NCBI GenBank assembly: GCA_934122275.1
Contig: CAKOWI010000014.1
Span: 1-16,545 of the forward strand
Direction of reading: 5' to 3'
DNA from: an uncultured Bacilli bacterium
GTDB lineage: Bacteria > Bacillota_I > Bacilli_A > RF39 > UBA660
Length of the DNA stretch: 16,545 bases
Shown here: positions 1 through 6,811 of the stretch, piece after piece
How positions within the stretch are numbered: the first letter of the stretch is position 1
How the letters are laid out: each line of letters opens with the position of its first letter
Notes under the pieces: generated by a model
Seen by the model: the letters and a program-made list of their open reading frames with translations, nothing else
Databases searched by the model: none
What the model was told of the DNA's origin: nothing
Translations under genes and position numbers: made by a program

Positions 1-210
1 TTTGATTATTCATAGTATTATTGGTTGACATTTGACCATAACTTTGATTATTCATAGTATTATTGGTTGACATTTGATTATAGCTTTGATTATTCATAGT
101 ATTATTTGATTGAATTTGATTATAATTTTGACTACTCATCATATCATTTGTTGGCACTTCATTATAGTTTTGGTTATTTACTTCATTGTTTATTGGTACT
201 TCATTATAAT
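1..210. repeat. Tandem 42-bp repeats (five units) inside the partial gene
   Basis: Five successive 42-bp units begin at 1, 43, 85, 127 and 169, each starting with tttg(a/g)(t/c)ta. A sixth begins at 211 and runs into the start codon. The three leftmost units are very similar; the two nearest the start codon have diverged. The period is a multiple of three, so the reading frame is kept and each unit encodes 14 residues. Confidence 0.9.
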
Positions 211-235
211 TTTGATTATTTATTTCATTATTCAT
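1..235 (-). CDS. Asn/Gln-rich repeat protein, N-terminal fragment (cut by window edge)
   Basis: This reading frame is open from an ATG at 235 to the window edge, so only the first 78 codons are visible. It is preceded by the strong ribosome binding site GGAGG, five bases before the ATG. The product starts MNNEINNQNYNEVP and continues as repeats of 14 residues typified by NNTMNNQSYNQMST, rich in Asn, Gln, Tyr and Met. No signal peptide or membrane segment is present in the visible part. It begins 13 bp after the stop of the clostripain-like peptidase gene, on the same strand and with no terminator between them, so the two are probably co-transcribed. The low-complexity N-terminus is probably a flexible region ahead of a domain that lies outside the window. 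I cannot name the protein. Confidence 0.8.
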   Translation of the reverse strand, partial: MNNEINNQNYNEVPINNEVNNQNYNEVPTNDMMSSQNYNQIQSNNTMNNQSYNQMSTNNTMNNQSYGQMSTNNTMNNQ

Positions 236-248
236 TTTATCCTCCATT

Positions 249-2240
249 TTATTTCATTTTTACTAGCTTTGTATAATAATAATTGTTATTAATATCATAA
301 ATTTTAAAAACGCTATAATAATCATAGTTATCGCTATAATCCATCAATTCAAATTCAAAATCATTTACACGAACTTCAATACCTTTTATTATATGATTAC
401 TTTCCCAATTTTCATTATATGTTCCATCGGCATTAGCAATGTTATAGCTACTGCTTGCAAATATAATGTTTGTATAATCATTTAAGTCCAAAGTAGATTT
501 GCTTGGCAAATCACCTTTAGAAGATAATAAAACATTTGAAATTGTTACTTTGTTAGTTTTCTTATCTAGCAACAAAGATATTGTTGCACTATCTATTTTC
601 CAATCAGATACTTTGCTTGGTGATAAATCTTCTAAAGTTACTAATGTATGATATTTAATATATGTATCACCAACTTCATCTTCAAATAAATTTACTATAT
701 TTTCTTCATTATTCTTTTTTGATTTTACTTTTAATTGTCTATCTTTAATCTTAGCTTTTAACTTATTACCATCTAATTTTGTTTCTGTACCTTTATAAAC
801 TGGCAAATATGTTCCATCTTTGTTATCTCTATATACTACATACTGGGACCTCGAATAATTTTTTAACTGTTCATCTGTCAATTCCAATTCAAAGTCCGAT
901 TGATTATTATTTGAACTTATTGTACTTTTATTTTTTTCAAACGACAATCTATTAGAAGAATTCTTAGTCATTAGTGCATTAAAATTATTTATAAATTTTT
1001 TATAATTATTAATTTCATTTATTTTACTATATATATTAAGAAACATATTTTGAATTTTATTTGAACCATTATAAGGAAAATATATACTAACTCCTCTTGA
1101 TAACGGGTCTGTGGCCCAATTATACAAAATTGTATTTTCTAATTCACTTAAAGCTTTTTGAGCCTTCTTAGGTGATAAATGTTTTAGACTAGATATCAAA
1201 TTATATAAATCAACTGTATCATATTCAGATACACCAGACATATTATAACCATATTGGTATAAATTACCTCTAATATTTGATATTTCTTTATAGTTTTTTG
1301 ATACACTTACACTTCCAAAAAAGTCATCAACCGCTTTATTAAGATTATCTAAATTATTTAGATTTAATATTGAATATGTTGAATAATATTCATACTCTTC
1401 ATTACCAATTTCATAATAATCCTTTAAATATGCCATTTTTTCTTTATACTTGTCTATAAATTTTCTTCCAATTTCTACATCTTTTGTTTTTAGTGTAACA
1501 TCATTTATAAAGCTAAAATCACTTTGGTTCCTTACTGACATAGAAACTTCTTCAGATGCAACAAAATAATTTGCATAATCTTTAAACACATTTGCGTTTT
1601 CTATTGTACCATTTAAACATGTACTAAATAATATTGTATCAATTTTATTTTTCTTGTTAAATGATGTATCAGATAATGCTTGTGAAATTTCTTCGAGTGA
1701 CAAATTATCATTATTATTTAATTCATCAAATTCACTACCCATTATTGCTCCACCATGGTTCCAAAATAATAATTCATATTTATCTGTAATGTAATGTTTT
1801 GATGTAAAATTGATAAAATCACTTAATGTTGATGATTGACCCATATTTTTTATTGCTTGGCTTTTAACCTTTATAAAACCATCATTAGTTAATTGATATA
1901 TAGAAGTTTCATTTTTATCAATGTAATCATTTTTCCATCTTGATGCACCGCCCGCTATTAAAACCACATTAATATTTTTCAAATCAACCATAGTAGGATC
2001 AATTCCATCTAATTCATAAGATCCCATAGACCCTTTTGATTCCAAATCTGATCCAACCATATATATCATAAATGTTCTTGTTGAAGAATCATTTTTCTTT
2101 ACTGAAAAAATAACAATTAAACTTATCAATAAAAATAAGATTCCTATTAAAACATATAATATAATCTTTAAATCAAATTTTTTCTTTAAAGAATTTGTAC
2201 TGCTATAATTATTTTCACTACTTACATATATCTTATCCAT
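249..2240 (-). CDS. Membrane-anchored clostripain-family (C11) cysteine peptidase
   Basis: The 663-residue product has a short Lys-rich N-terminus, one membrane segment at about residues 25-47, and then a large extracytoplasmic region. The peptidase domain begins near residue 56 (TFMIYMVGSDLES). It contains both catalytic signatures of the clostripain family: His162 in LFWNHGG and Cys208 in LFSTCLNGTIE, followed by DYANYFVASEEVS, which is typical of the family. Family members cleave after basic residues, often with autoprocessing; the real substrate is unknown. About 300 residues beyond the core look beta-rich and could be a processing or binding domain. The ATG follows GGAGGAG. The gene lies just upstream of the repeat-rich partial gene, so that protein may share its transcript and site of action. 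The family call is firm; the biological role is not. Confidence 0.9.
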   Translation of the reverse strand: MDKIYVSSENNYSSTNSLKKKFDLKIILYVLIGILFLLISLIVIFSVKKNDSSTRTFMIYMVGSDLESKGSMGSYELDGIDPTMVDLKNINVVLIAGGASRWKNDYIDKNETSIYQLTNDGFIKVKSQAIKNMGQSSTLSDFINFTSKHYITDKYELLFWNHGGAIMGSEFDELNNNDNLSLEEISQALSDTSFNKKNKIDTILFSTCLNGTIENANVFKDYANYFVASEEVSMSVRNQSDFSFINDVTLKTKDVEIGRKFIDKYKEKMAYLKDYYEIGNEEYEYYSTYSILNLNNLDNLNKAVDDFFGSVSVSKNYKEISNIRGNLYQYGYNMSGVSEYDTVDLYNLISSLKHLSPKKAQKALSELENTILYNWATDPLSRGVSIYFPYNGSNKIQNMFLNIYSKINEINNYKKFINNFNALMTKNSSNRLSFEKNKSTISSNNNQSDFELELTDEQLKNYSRSQYVVYRDNKDGTYLPVYKGTETKLDGNKLKAKIKDRQLKVKSKKNNEENIVNLFEDEVGDTYIKYHTLVTLEDLSPSKVSDWKIDSATISLLLDKKTNKVTISNVLLSSKGDLPSKSTLDLNDYTNIIFASSSYNIANADGTYNENWESNHIIKGIEVRVNDFEFELMDYSDNYDYYSVFKIYDINNNYYYTKLVKMK

Positions 2241-2261
2241 ATCTCCTCCTCTATCATATAC

Positions 2262-2270
2262 ATAATAACA
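2262..2270 (-). promoter_or_regulatory. Candidate extended -10 promoter for the peptidase gene
   Basis: Read on the minus strand, TGT followed by TATTAT gives a TGn extended -10 element, about 20 bases upstream of the ribosome binding site. The -35 region (TGTAAA, 17 bases upstream) is poor, as is common for extended -10 promoters. It lies after the htpG terminator, so this gene appears to have its own promoter. Confidence 0.45.
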
Positions 2271-2324
2271 TATATCGACATTTTTTTACAGATTATTTAT
2301 TTAAAAATATATTTTTTGCCTAAC

Positions 2325-2352
2325 AAAAAAGCACTTCTTTTTGAAGTACCTT
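2325..2352 (-). terminator. Rho-independent terminator after htpG
   Basis: Just past the htpG stop, the minus strand reads GTACTTC, a short A-rich loop, GAAGTGC, then six T. The 7-bp stem contains one G-U pair. It separates htpG from the downstream peptidase gene. Confidence 0.85.
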
Positions 2353-2357
2353 TATAT

Positions 2358-4211
2358 TTACTTAGATAATAAATCACAAACCAAATTACTAAGTTCTGTT
2401 GGATTTTCTATTGGAAGCCCTTCTATTAATCTTGCTTCATCATATAAAATCTTTGAATACTTTTTTAAAGTTTCTTTATCATTATCATATAAATCTTTTA
2501 TTTTTTTAGCTATATCATGTTTTTCATTTATTTCAAGTATTAATTTAGCTTTAACCGTTTCATCAGTAGGCATTGCATTTATAACTTTTTGCATTGTTGT
2601 TGTAACTTCACCCTCACTAGTTAAACAAACAGGATGTTTTCCTAATTTATTAGTAAATCTTACATCAGATACACTATTATCTAATTGTTCTTTAATAAAA
2701 GATAACATATCTTTATATTTTTCATTTTCAGAAGACAATTTGTCTTGTTCTTCTTTACTATCTAATTGCAAAGAATTAGAACATACATTTATAAAGTTTT
2801 TATCATCATACTTATCAAGCATTTTAAGTACGAATTCATCAATATAGTCTGTTAAATATAAAACATCTTTTCCACTTTCTTTAAGTGTTTCAACTTGTGG
2901 TAACATATCAACTTTATCTATCGTTTCACCACAAGCATAGTAAATACTAGTTTCATTATCAGCAAGCTTTGAAGTATATTCCTTTAAAGTAACATTTTTC
3001 TTTTCTTTAGCTGAGTAAAATATTACTAAATCCTTTAATTCTTCTTTTTTGGCACCATAATTATCATAAATTCCATATTTTATGTTAACTCCAAATATTT
3101 TAAAGAAATCTTCATATTTTTCTCTTTCTTTTTCAAGCATTTCTTCTAATTCTTTTAATATTTTCTTTTCTATATTTTTAGCTATTACCTTAAGTTGTCT
3201 ATTTTGTTGTAATATTTCTCTTGAAATGTTAAGTGGTAAATCAGGTGAATCAACAATACCCTTTACAAAGTTTAAATAATCAGGCAATAAATCCTCACAA
3301 TGTTCCATTATAAGTACACCGTTAGAATATAATTCTAAGCCTTTTTTGTAGTCTTTAGTGTAAAAATCATAAGGTGCCATAGCTGGTATAAACATTAATG
3401 CATCATAGCTAACTAATCCTTCTGCTTTAGTGTGTATTACCTTTAAAGGTTTTGAATAATCAAAGAATTTTTCTTGATAAAAATTATAATAATCTTCTTC
3501 TTTAATTTTTTTCTTATCTTTCTTCCATAAAGGTACCATACTATTTATAGGATCTGTTTCCGTTACCTTTTCATCATTTTTTTCTTTCATAACAATTGGA
3601 TATGTAACATAATCAGAATATTTTTTTATCAAGCTTTGAATTTTAAATTCTTCTAGGTATTCATCATAATTTTCATCATCAGTATTTTCTTTTATATGTA
3701 AAATTATTTTTGTACCATTATTATCCATATTACATGGTTTTATTTCATATCCGTCAGTACCTTTAGAAGTCCATGAATAAGAATCATCACATCCTACCTT
3801 CTTACTTTCTACAGTAACTAAATCACTTACCATAAAGCAAGAATAAAAACCTACTCCAAATTGTCCTATTATATTTACTTTGTCTTTCTTTTCTAAAGCC
3901 TCTTTAAAAGCTAAAGAACCACTTTTTGCAATAGTACCTAAGTTTTCTGATAATTCATCTTTTGTCATACCAATACCATTATCAGATATTGATAATATTC
4001 TTTTTTCTTTATCAATACTAATTTTAATCTTTAAATCTTTTTTATTTACCTTTAATGATTTGTTAGTTAATGATTCATAGTATAATTTATCTATAGCATC
4101 ATTAGCATTAGAGATTAATTCTCTTAAAAAAATCTCTTTATTTGTATATATTGAATTAATCATCAAATCAAGTAGTTTCTTCGATTCAGCTTTAAATTGT
4201 TTTTTTGACAT
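2358..4211 (-). CDS. htpG: Chaperone HtpG (bacterial Hsp90)
   Basis: The 617-residue product is a complete Hsp90-type ATP-dependent chaperone, a cytoplasmic homodimer that remodels client proteins. The N-terminal GHKL ATPase domain shows ELISNANDAIDK at residues 31-42 (Glu31, Asn35 and Asp39 at the nucleotide site), DNGIGM at 77-82 and GQFGVGFYS at 116-124. The middle domain includes the conserved NISREILQQN segment that holds the catalytic-loop Arg. The C-terminal dimerisation domain ends without the eukaryotic MEEVD tail, as expected for bacteria. The start ATG (MSKKQFKAESKKLL) follows AGGAG. The gene stands alone between two terminators with its own promoter. A CIRCE-like inverted repeat overlapping that promoter suggests heat-shock control by HrcA. 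The length is normal and nothing is missing. Confidence 0.98.
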   Translation of the reverse strand: MSKKQFKAESKKLLDLMINSIYTNKEIFLRELISNANDAIDKLYYESLTNKSLKVNKKDLKIKISIDKEKRILSISDNGIGMTKDELSENLGTIAKSGSLAFKEALEKKDKVNIIGQFGVGFYSCFMVSDLVTVESKKVGCDDSYSWTSKGTDGYEIKPCNMDNNGTKIILHIKENTDDENYDEYLEEFKIQSLIKKYSDYVTYPIVMKEKNDEKVTETDPINSMVPLWKKDKKKIKEEDYYNFYQEKFFDYSKPLKVIHTKAEGLVSYDALMFIPAMAPYDFYTKDYKKGLELYSNGVLIMEHCEDLLPDYLNFVKGIVDSPDLPLNISREILQQNRQLKVIAKNIEKKILKELEEMLEKEREKYEDFFKIFGVNIKYGIYDNYGAKKEELKDLVIFYSAKEKKNVTLKEYTSKLADNETSIYYACGETIDKVDMLPQVETLKESGKDVLYLTDYIDEFVLKMLDKYDDKNFINVCSNSLQLDSKEEQDKLSSENEKYKDMLSFIKEQLDNSVSDVRFTNKLGKHPVCLTSEGEVTTTMQKVINAMPTDETVKAKLILEINEKHDIAKKIKDLYDNDKETLKKYSKILYDEARLIEGLPIENPTELSNLVCDLLSK

Positions 4212-4243
4212 ATATAATCATCTCCTATTAACATTACACATTA

Positions 4244-4272
4244 ATTATATTACTATATTTTAGCACTGTCAA
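4244..4272 (-). promoter_or_regulatory. htpG promoter (consensus -35/-10)
   Basis: On the minus strand a perfect TTGACA (4267-4272) and a perfect TATAAT (4244-4249) are separated by exactly 17 bases. This is the best vegetative promoter in the window. Its -35 lies inside the CIRCE-like operator. Confidence 0.9.
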
Positions 4273-4286
4273 GATTAATGTGCTAA
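4260..4286. promoter_or_regulatory. CIRCE-like HrcA operator upstream of htpG
   Basis: The 27-bp element has the CIRCE architecture of 9 + 9 + 9 bases: TTAGCACTG, a nine-base spacer, then ATGTGCTAA. Compared with the known consensus half-sites TTAGCACTC and GAGTGCTAA, it matches 8 of 9 and 7 of 9 positions. The -35 box of the htpG promoter falls at its left half-site and spacer, so a bound repressor would block RNA polymerase. HrcA control is inferred, because hrcA is not in this window. Confidence 0.82.
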
Positions 4287-4296
4287 TAAATATGGA

Positions 4297-4328
4297 ATAA
4301 AAATACAAGTCTAATAACTTGTATTTTT
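4297..4328 (-). terminator. Terminator after the lipoprotein gene
   Basis: A perfect 11-bp inverted repeat (AAAAATACAAG, eight-base loop, CTTGTATTTTT) overlaps the last bases of the lipoprotein stop codon and ends in a T run on the minus strand. The A and T runs on both sides would let it work in either direction, but only minus-strand transcription reaches it. Confidence 0.85.
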
Positions 4329-4863
4329 AATATAATCCATGTAATTTAGATATATCATCACTACTTAATTCATTTACTTTCCACATTCCATTTTCCTTTG
4401 TTAAATATAGTTCCATGGTATGAGTTGTTGTATCTGTAACCTTTGACATTAATTCAATTTTATAATCCATGTATTTACTTTCTGAAAATTTACCATTTTC
4501 ATCATTAAACTTTTCTGGATTATCCTTTAATTCTTTTTCAGCTTCTAATATTGCACTACGATAATTTAAAACAGTTAGTTCAATAGTTGCAGTAGCTTCG
4601 TTGTCTTTTTCTGAAACATTTTTAATAACATATGCAAATCTATCATACTGTTTTTCCATAAGTTCTTGATAATCTTTCTTCTGTTTATCAACTAAACCTT
4701 CATTTTCAATAGTGTCAACCAATTGTGTTATTACATTATCATCTTTAGCTCTATATTTTTCAAAAAATGTATCAACTGCCTTTTCTGGGGTTTGATCATT
4801 TAATGAACAGCTACAACCCGTAAAAAGTATTAGTGCACATATTGCAATTAATATTTTTTTCAT
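4327..4863 (-). CDS. Small lipoprotein, possibly DUF4878/NTF2-like
   Basis: The 178-residue product has a lipoprotein signal peptide: MKK, a hydrophobic stretch, then LFTGC with the lipid-modified Cys at residue 17. Phe at the -3 position is less usual than Leu or Val. The mature part begins with TPEKAVDTFFEKYRAKD and ends with GMWKVNELSSDD. This pattern, an opening helix and a closing 'WKV' strand, recalls small NTF2-like lipoproteins of the DUF4878/DUF5105 type. The match is by eye and tentative. The gene has an excellent ribosome binding site (AAGGAGG) and follows the YjbA-like gene by 47 bp with no clear terminator between. It is likely the last gene of that transcript and is exposed on the outer face of the membrane. 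Confidence 0.85.
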   Translation of the reverse strand: MKKILIAICALILFTGCSCSLNDQTPEKAVDTFFEKYRAKDDNVITQLVDTIENEGLVDKQKKDYQELMEKQYDRFAYVIKNVSEKDNEATATIELTVLNYRSAILEAEKELKDNPEKFNDENGKFSESKYMDYKIELMSKVTDTTTHTMELYLTKENGMWKVNELSSDDISKLHGLY

Positions 4864-4910
4864 ATTATCCTCCTTCTGATATTAATTTGGCAGTTAACAT
4901 TGTTTTTATA

Positions 4911-5549
4911 CTATTTTTTTACAACATTTATCAAATTTTTTAATTTATTAATTATTTCATAATTAGCATTTGAAACACAGTTTAATAGTTTTTTATATAC
5001 TTTAGTTTCATCATTTTCTATTAAATCAAAACATTCATAGTAAAAATATTTTAACTCGTCATACTCTCTTTTTTCATATTTCACATTTAAATATTTTGAT
5101 ATTATGGATATTAGCTTATTCTCTTTTCTAGTTAGATTATTATTTATACTGTCAGATGATATTATTTTATAATTAATGTCAGTAATTAAAACTGGTTTTT
5201 CATCGAATATAACGTCTTCTTCTTCATCAAATAACATTTTACTTTTACCTTGTAAATGCCCGTTATTATCAAACATTAAACCAAGTGCCATATTATCACT
5301 ATATATAATACACGAATATAATAATATCTTTATTTTATCTCTTGAAAACAATTCAGTTTTACCTTTTATTTTTTCCAAAAAATCTTTATCAACTGATATA
5401 TAATTATTTAAAAAATCTAAAATACATTTATCACTCACTTTAAACGCACAAATCTTTTTAATGTGTTTAATATCATCTTCCTTATCCCACTCATAAAATT
5501 CATAAGCATTTTTTTTATAGTTCAATAAAATATCATATACGTTTTTCAT
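4911..5549 (-). CDS. Divergent YjbA/UPF0736 (DUF3603)-like protein of unknown function
   Basis: The 212-residue product has no signal peptide or membrane segment. Its N-terminal AYEFYEWDKEDDIKHIKKI recalls the CHFHEWRKEDxVELLDQ region of Bacillus YjbA (UPF0736/DUF3603). Further on, LLYSCIIYSDNMALGLMFDNNG matches the position of the YjbA segment containing CFVVTDGKGILAVDT, and SINNNLTRKENKLISII matches its GLTRKERQL motif. The match is from memory, spans the whole length, and is distant; YjbA is somewhat longer, about 250 residues. The function of the family is unknown. The start overlaps the end of the small membrane-protein gene by 17 bp, which suggests translational coupling. Confidence 0.75.
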   Translation of the reverse strand: MKNVYDILLNYKKNAYEFYEWDKEDDIKHIKKICAFKVSDKCILDFLNNYISVDKDFLEKIKGKTELFSRDKIKILLYSCIIYSDNMALGLMFDNNGHLQGKSKMLFDEEEDVIFDEKPVLITDINYKIISSDSINNNLTRKENKLISIISKYLNVKYEKREYDELKYFYYECFDLIENDETKVYKKLLNCVSNANYEIINKLKNLINVVKK

Positions 5550-5754
5550 TATTTACCCCTTTCATAAATATAGATAAATTAATTAATAAAAAACCTAATA
5601 TAAGACTAATAAATTCAGGTAGTTTAATAATATATTTTATATATTCCTTAAAATTATACCCAAATGTAAATAAATTTATGTATAAAATAATTGTCAAAAA
5701 ACCAATATTAAAAAGAATAAATCCTATAATATATGTTAATAATTTTAGACTCAA
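5533..5754 (-). CDS. Small two-helix membrane protein, TTG start
   Basis: The product of about 73 residues is almost entirely hydrophobic. One membrane segment lies in the first 27 residues and a second in about the last 30 (FISLILGFLLINLSIFM), joined by a short Lys/Tyr-containing loop. I do not recognise a family. The frame could begin at a GTG at 5763, but that GTG is part of the AGGTGA ribosome binding site. The TTG at 5754, five bases after the site, is the more likely start. Its last 17 bp overlap the start of the YjbA-like gene. It is the first gene of the minus-strand cluster that ends with the lipoprotein. I see no convincing promoter for it in the gap shared with uppP. Confidence 0.65.
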   Translation of the reverse strand: MSLKLLTYIIGFILFNIGFLTIILYINLFTFGYNFKEYIKYIIKLPEFISLILGFLLINLSIFMKGVNNEKRI

Positions 5755-5799
5755 AATAATCACCTAATAAATAATATTTATTTGTAATTAAGAATAGTA

Positions 5800-5805
5800 T
5801 ATAAT
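5800..5805 (+). promoter_or_regulatory. Candidate uppP -10 element
   Basis: TATAAT lies 22 bases ahead of the uppP start at 5827. The -35 region is not convincing. Transcription would begin near 5812, which places the upstream in-frame ATG at 5806 before the transcript and favours the start at 5827. Confidence 0.45.
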
Positions 5806-5826
5806 GTGCATACTTTGGAGGATAAA

Positions 5827-6639
5827 ATGAACATTATAAAATTATTACAATGTATTTTTTTAGGAGCAGTACAAGGTTTTACTGAACCTATACCAATATC
5901 ATCTAGTGGTCATTTACTTATAATAAGAAAGATATTAGGATTTAACTTATTTAATGATATTAACTTTGAAATAATAGTTAACTTTGGTTCTTTTATAGCA
6001 ATTTGCATTTTATATAGAAAACAGATTTTAAAACTAATATCAGACTTTTTTAATTATATTAAGACTAAAAATAATGACTATAAATCTAATTTTAATTACT
6101 GTATATTAATTATAATAGGAACAATACCAGCTGGAATTGGTGGATTACTTTTTAAAAGTAAAATAGATGAAATATCAAATAACGTAAAACTAGTTGGTAT
6201 TGCTTTAATTATAACTGCACTAGCATTATATTTGATTAAAGATTTTAAGGGTACTAAGGGAAAAGACGAAATTACTAAGACAGATAGTTTAATTATTGGA
6301 ATATATCAAATGATAGCCTTACTTCCTGGTATATCAAGAAGTGGTTCTACTATAGTGGGCGCTATGAGTCGTTCTTTAGACAGAAAAATGGCCGTAGATT
6401 ACTCATTTATGCTATACCTACCAATAAGTCTTGCTAGTATGATTTTAGGAGTTAAAGACATAATTTCCTCTACTATTTCAAGTAATTTAATGGTTTTATA
6501 TATAATTGGTGCATTAGTTAGTTTAGTAGTTACATTTTTTAGTGCAAAATGGTTTATTAACGTTATAAAAAAAGGAAAACTAGGATACTTTGCACTATAC
6601 TGTTTAATAGTTGGAATCCTAGTTACACTTTTTCTTTAA
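5827..6639 (+). CDS. uppP: Undecaprenyl-diphosphatase UppP (BacA)
   Basis: The 270-residue polytopic membrane protein dephosphorylates undecaprenyl pyrophosphate, recycling the lipid carrier for peptidoglycan and wall polymers; the family is linked to bacitracin tolerance. Both family signatures are present. The first is QGFTEPIPISSSGHL at residues 16-30, with Glu20 and His29 at the active site and Gln16 where the first acidic residue is found in some homologues. The second is PGISRSGST at residues 167-175, with catalytic Arg171. Pro21 replaces the Phe of the usual TEFLP. The start at 5827 is chosen because TTTGGAGG sits just before it; the in-frame ATG at 5806 has no such site. The gene runs divergently from the small membrane-protein cluster. 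Its stop overlaps the stop of a 40-residue gene on the other strand. Confidence 0.95.
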   Translation: MNIIKLLQCIFLGAVQGFTEPIPISSSGHLLIIRKILGFNLFNDINFEIIVNFGSFIAICILYRKQILKLISDFFNYIKTKNNDYKSNFNYCILIIIGTIPAGIGGLLFKSKIDEISNNVKLVGIALIITALALYLIKDFKGTKGKDEITKTDSLIIGIYQMIALLPGISRSGSTIVGAMSRSLDRKMAVDYSFMLYLPISLASMILGVKDIISSTISSNLMVLYIIGALVSLVVTFFSAKWFINVIKKGKLGYFALYCLIVGILVTLFL

Positions 6640-6758
6640 TATAAAATAATTGCTAATACAGTTGCAATAATAAGTATCGTTATTGCTATAGCAAACTTCT
6701 TAATATATTTTTTTCTTACTACTTCTTCACTTTCAAATTCTTCATTTTCGTCTTTCAT
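6636..6758 (-). CDS. 40-residue single-span membrane protein
   Basis: This short gene is supported by a perfect GGAGG four bases before its ATG and by a promoter upstream. The product starts with an acidic cytoplasmic-type segment (MKDENEEFESEE), then a basic patch (RKKYIKK), then one hydrophobic helix reaching the C-terminus (about residues 22-40). I recognise no family. The gene lies downstream of holA, 53 bp after its stop, and its last four bases overlap the uppP stop codon on the opposite strand. No terminator is evident on the minus strand beyond it, so its transcript may run antisense into uppP. Confidence 0.65.
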   Translation of the reverse strand: MKDENEEFESEEVVRKKYIKKFAIAITILIIATVLAIILY

Positions 6759-6779
6759 ATGTCCTCCTACTATATTTTC

Positions 6780-6808
6780 ATAATATCATAATTAATAGTT
6801 ATCATCAA
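6780..6808 (-). promoter_or_regulatory. Promoter for the 40-residue membrane protein
   Basis: On the minus strand TTGATG (6803-6808) and TATTAT (6780-6785) are 17 bases apart. The start point would fall about 15 bases before the GGAGG. It begins just after the holA stop codon, within a short palindrome (aagctttaaagctt). Confidence 0.6.
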
Positions 6809-6811
6809 GCT

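Noticed and set aside
1..210. Regular repeats resembling a CRISPR array
   Set aside because: The repeats are directly adjacent with no unique spacers, keep an open frame, and follow a start codon with a ribosome binding site. They are coding tandem repeats.
110..292. Plus-strand frame of 60 codons
   Set aside because: It is the antisense shadow of the Asn/Gln repeat gene and the peptidase 3' end, has no ribosome binding site, and has a composition typical of reversed AT-rich coding sequence.
2341..2847. Plus-strand frame of 168 codons, and smaller ones at 3082-3279 and 3880-4080
   Set aside because: All lie antisense to htpG, which is unambiguous. Their Ser/Phe/Leu-rich products are what reversed Lys/Glu-rich coding sequence gives.
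5766..5782. AT-only palindrome between uppP and the small membrane-protein gene as an operator
   Set aside because: All bases are A or T, so such a dyad is expected by chance at this composition.
5806..5829. Upstream in-frame ATG as the start of uppP
   Set aside because: It falls within or before the predicted transcript start and has no ribosome binding site, whereas the ATG at 5827 is preceded by GGAGG and gives the normal family N-terminus.
6652..6705. Hairpin GCAATAA/TTATTGC as a uppP terminator
   Set aside because: No T run follows on the plus strand, and the repeat is explained by Ile/Ala codons of the 40-residue gene.
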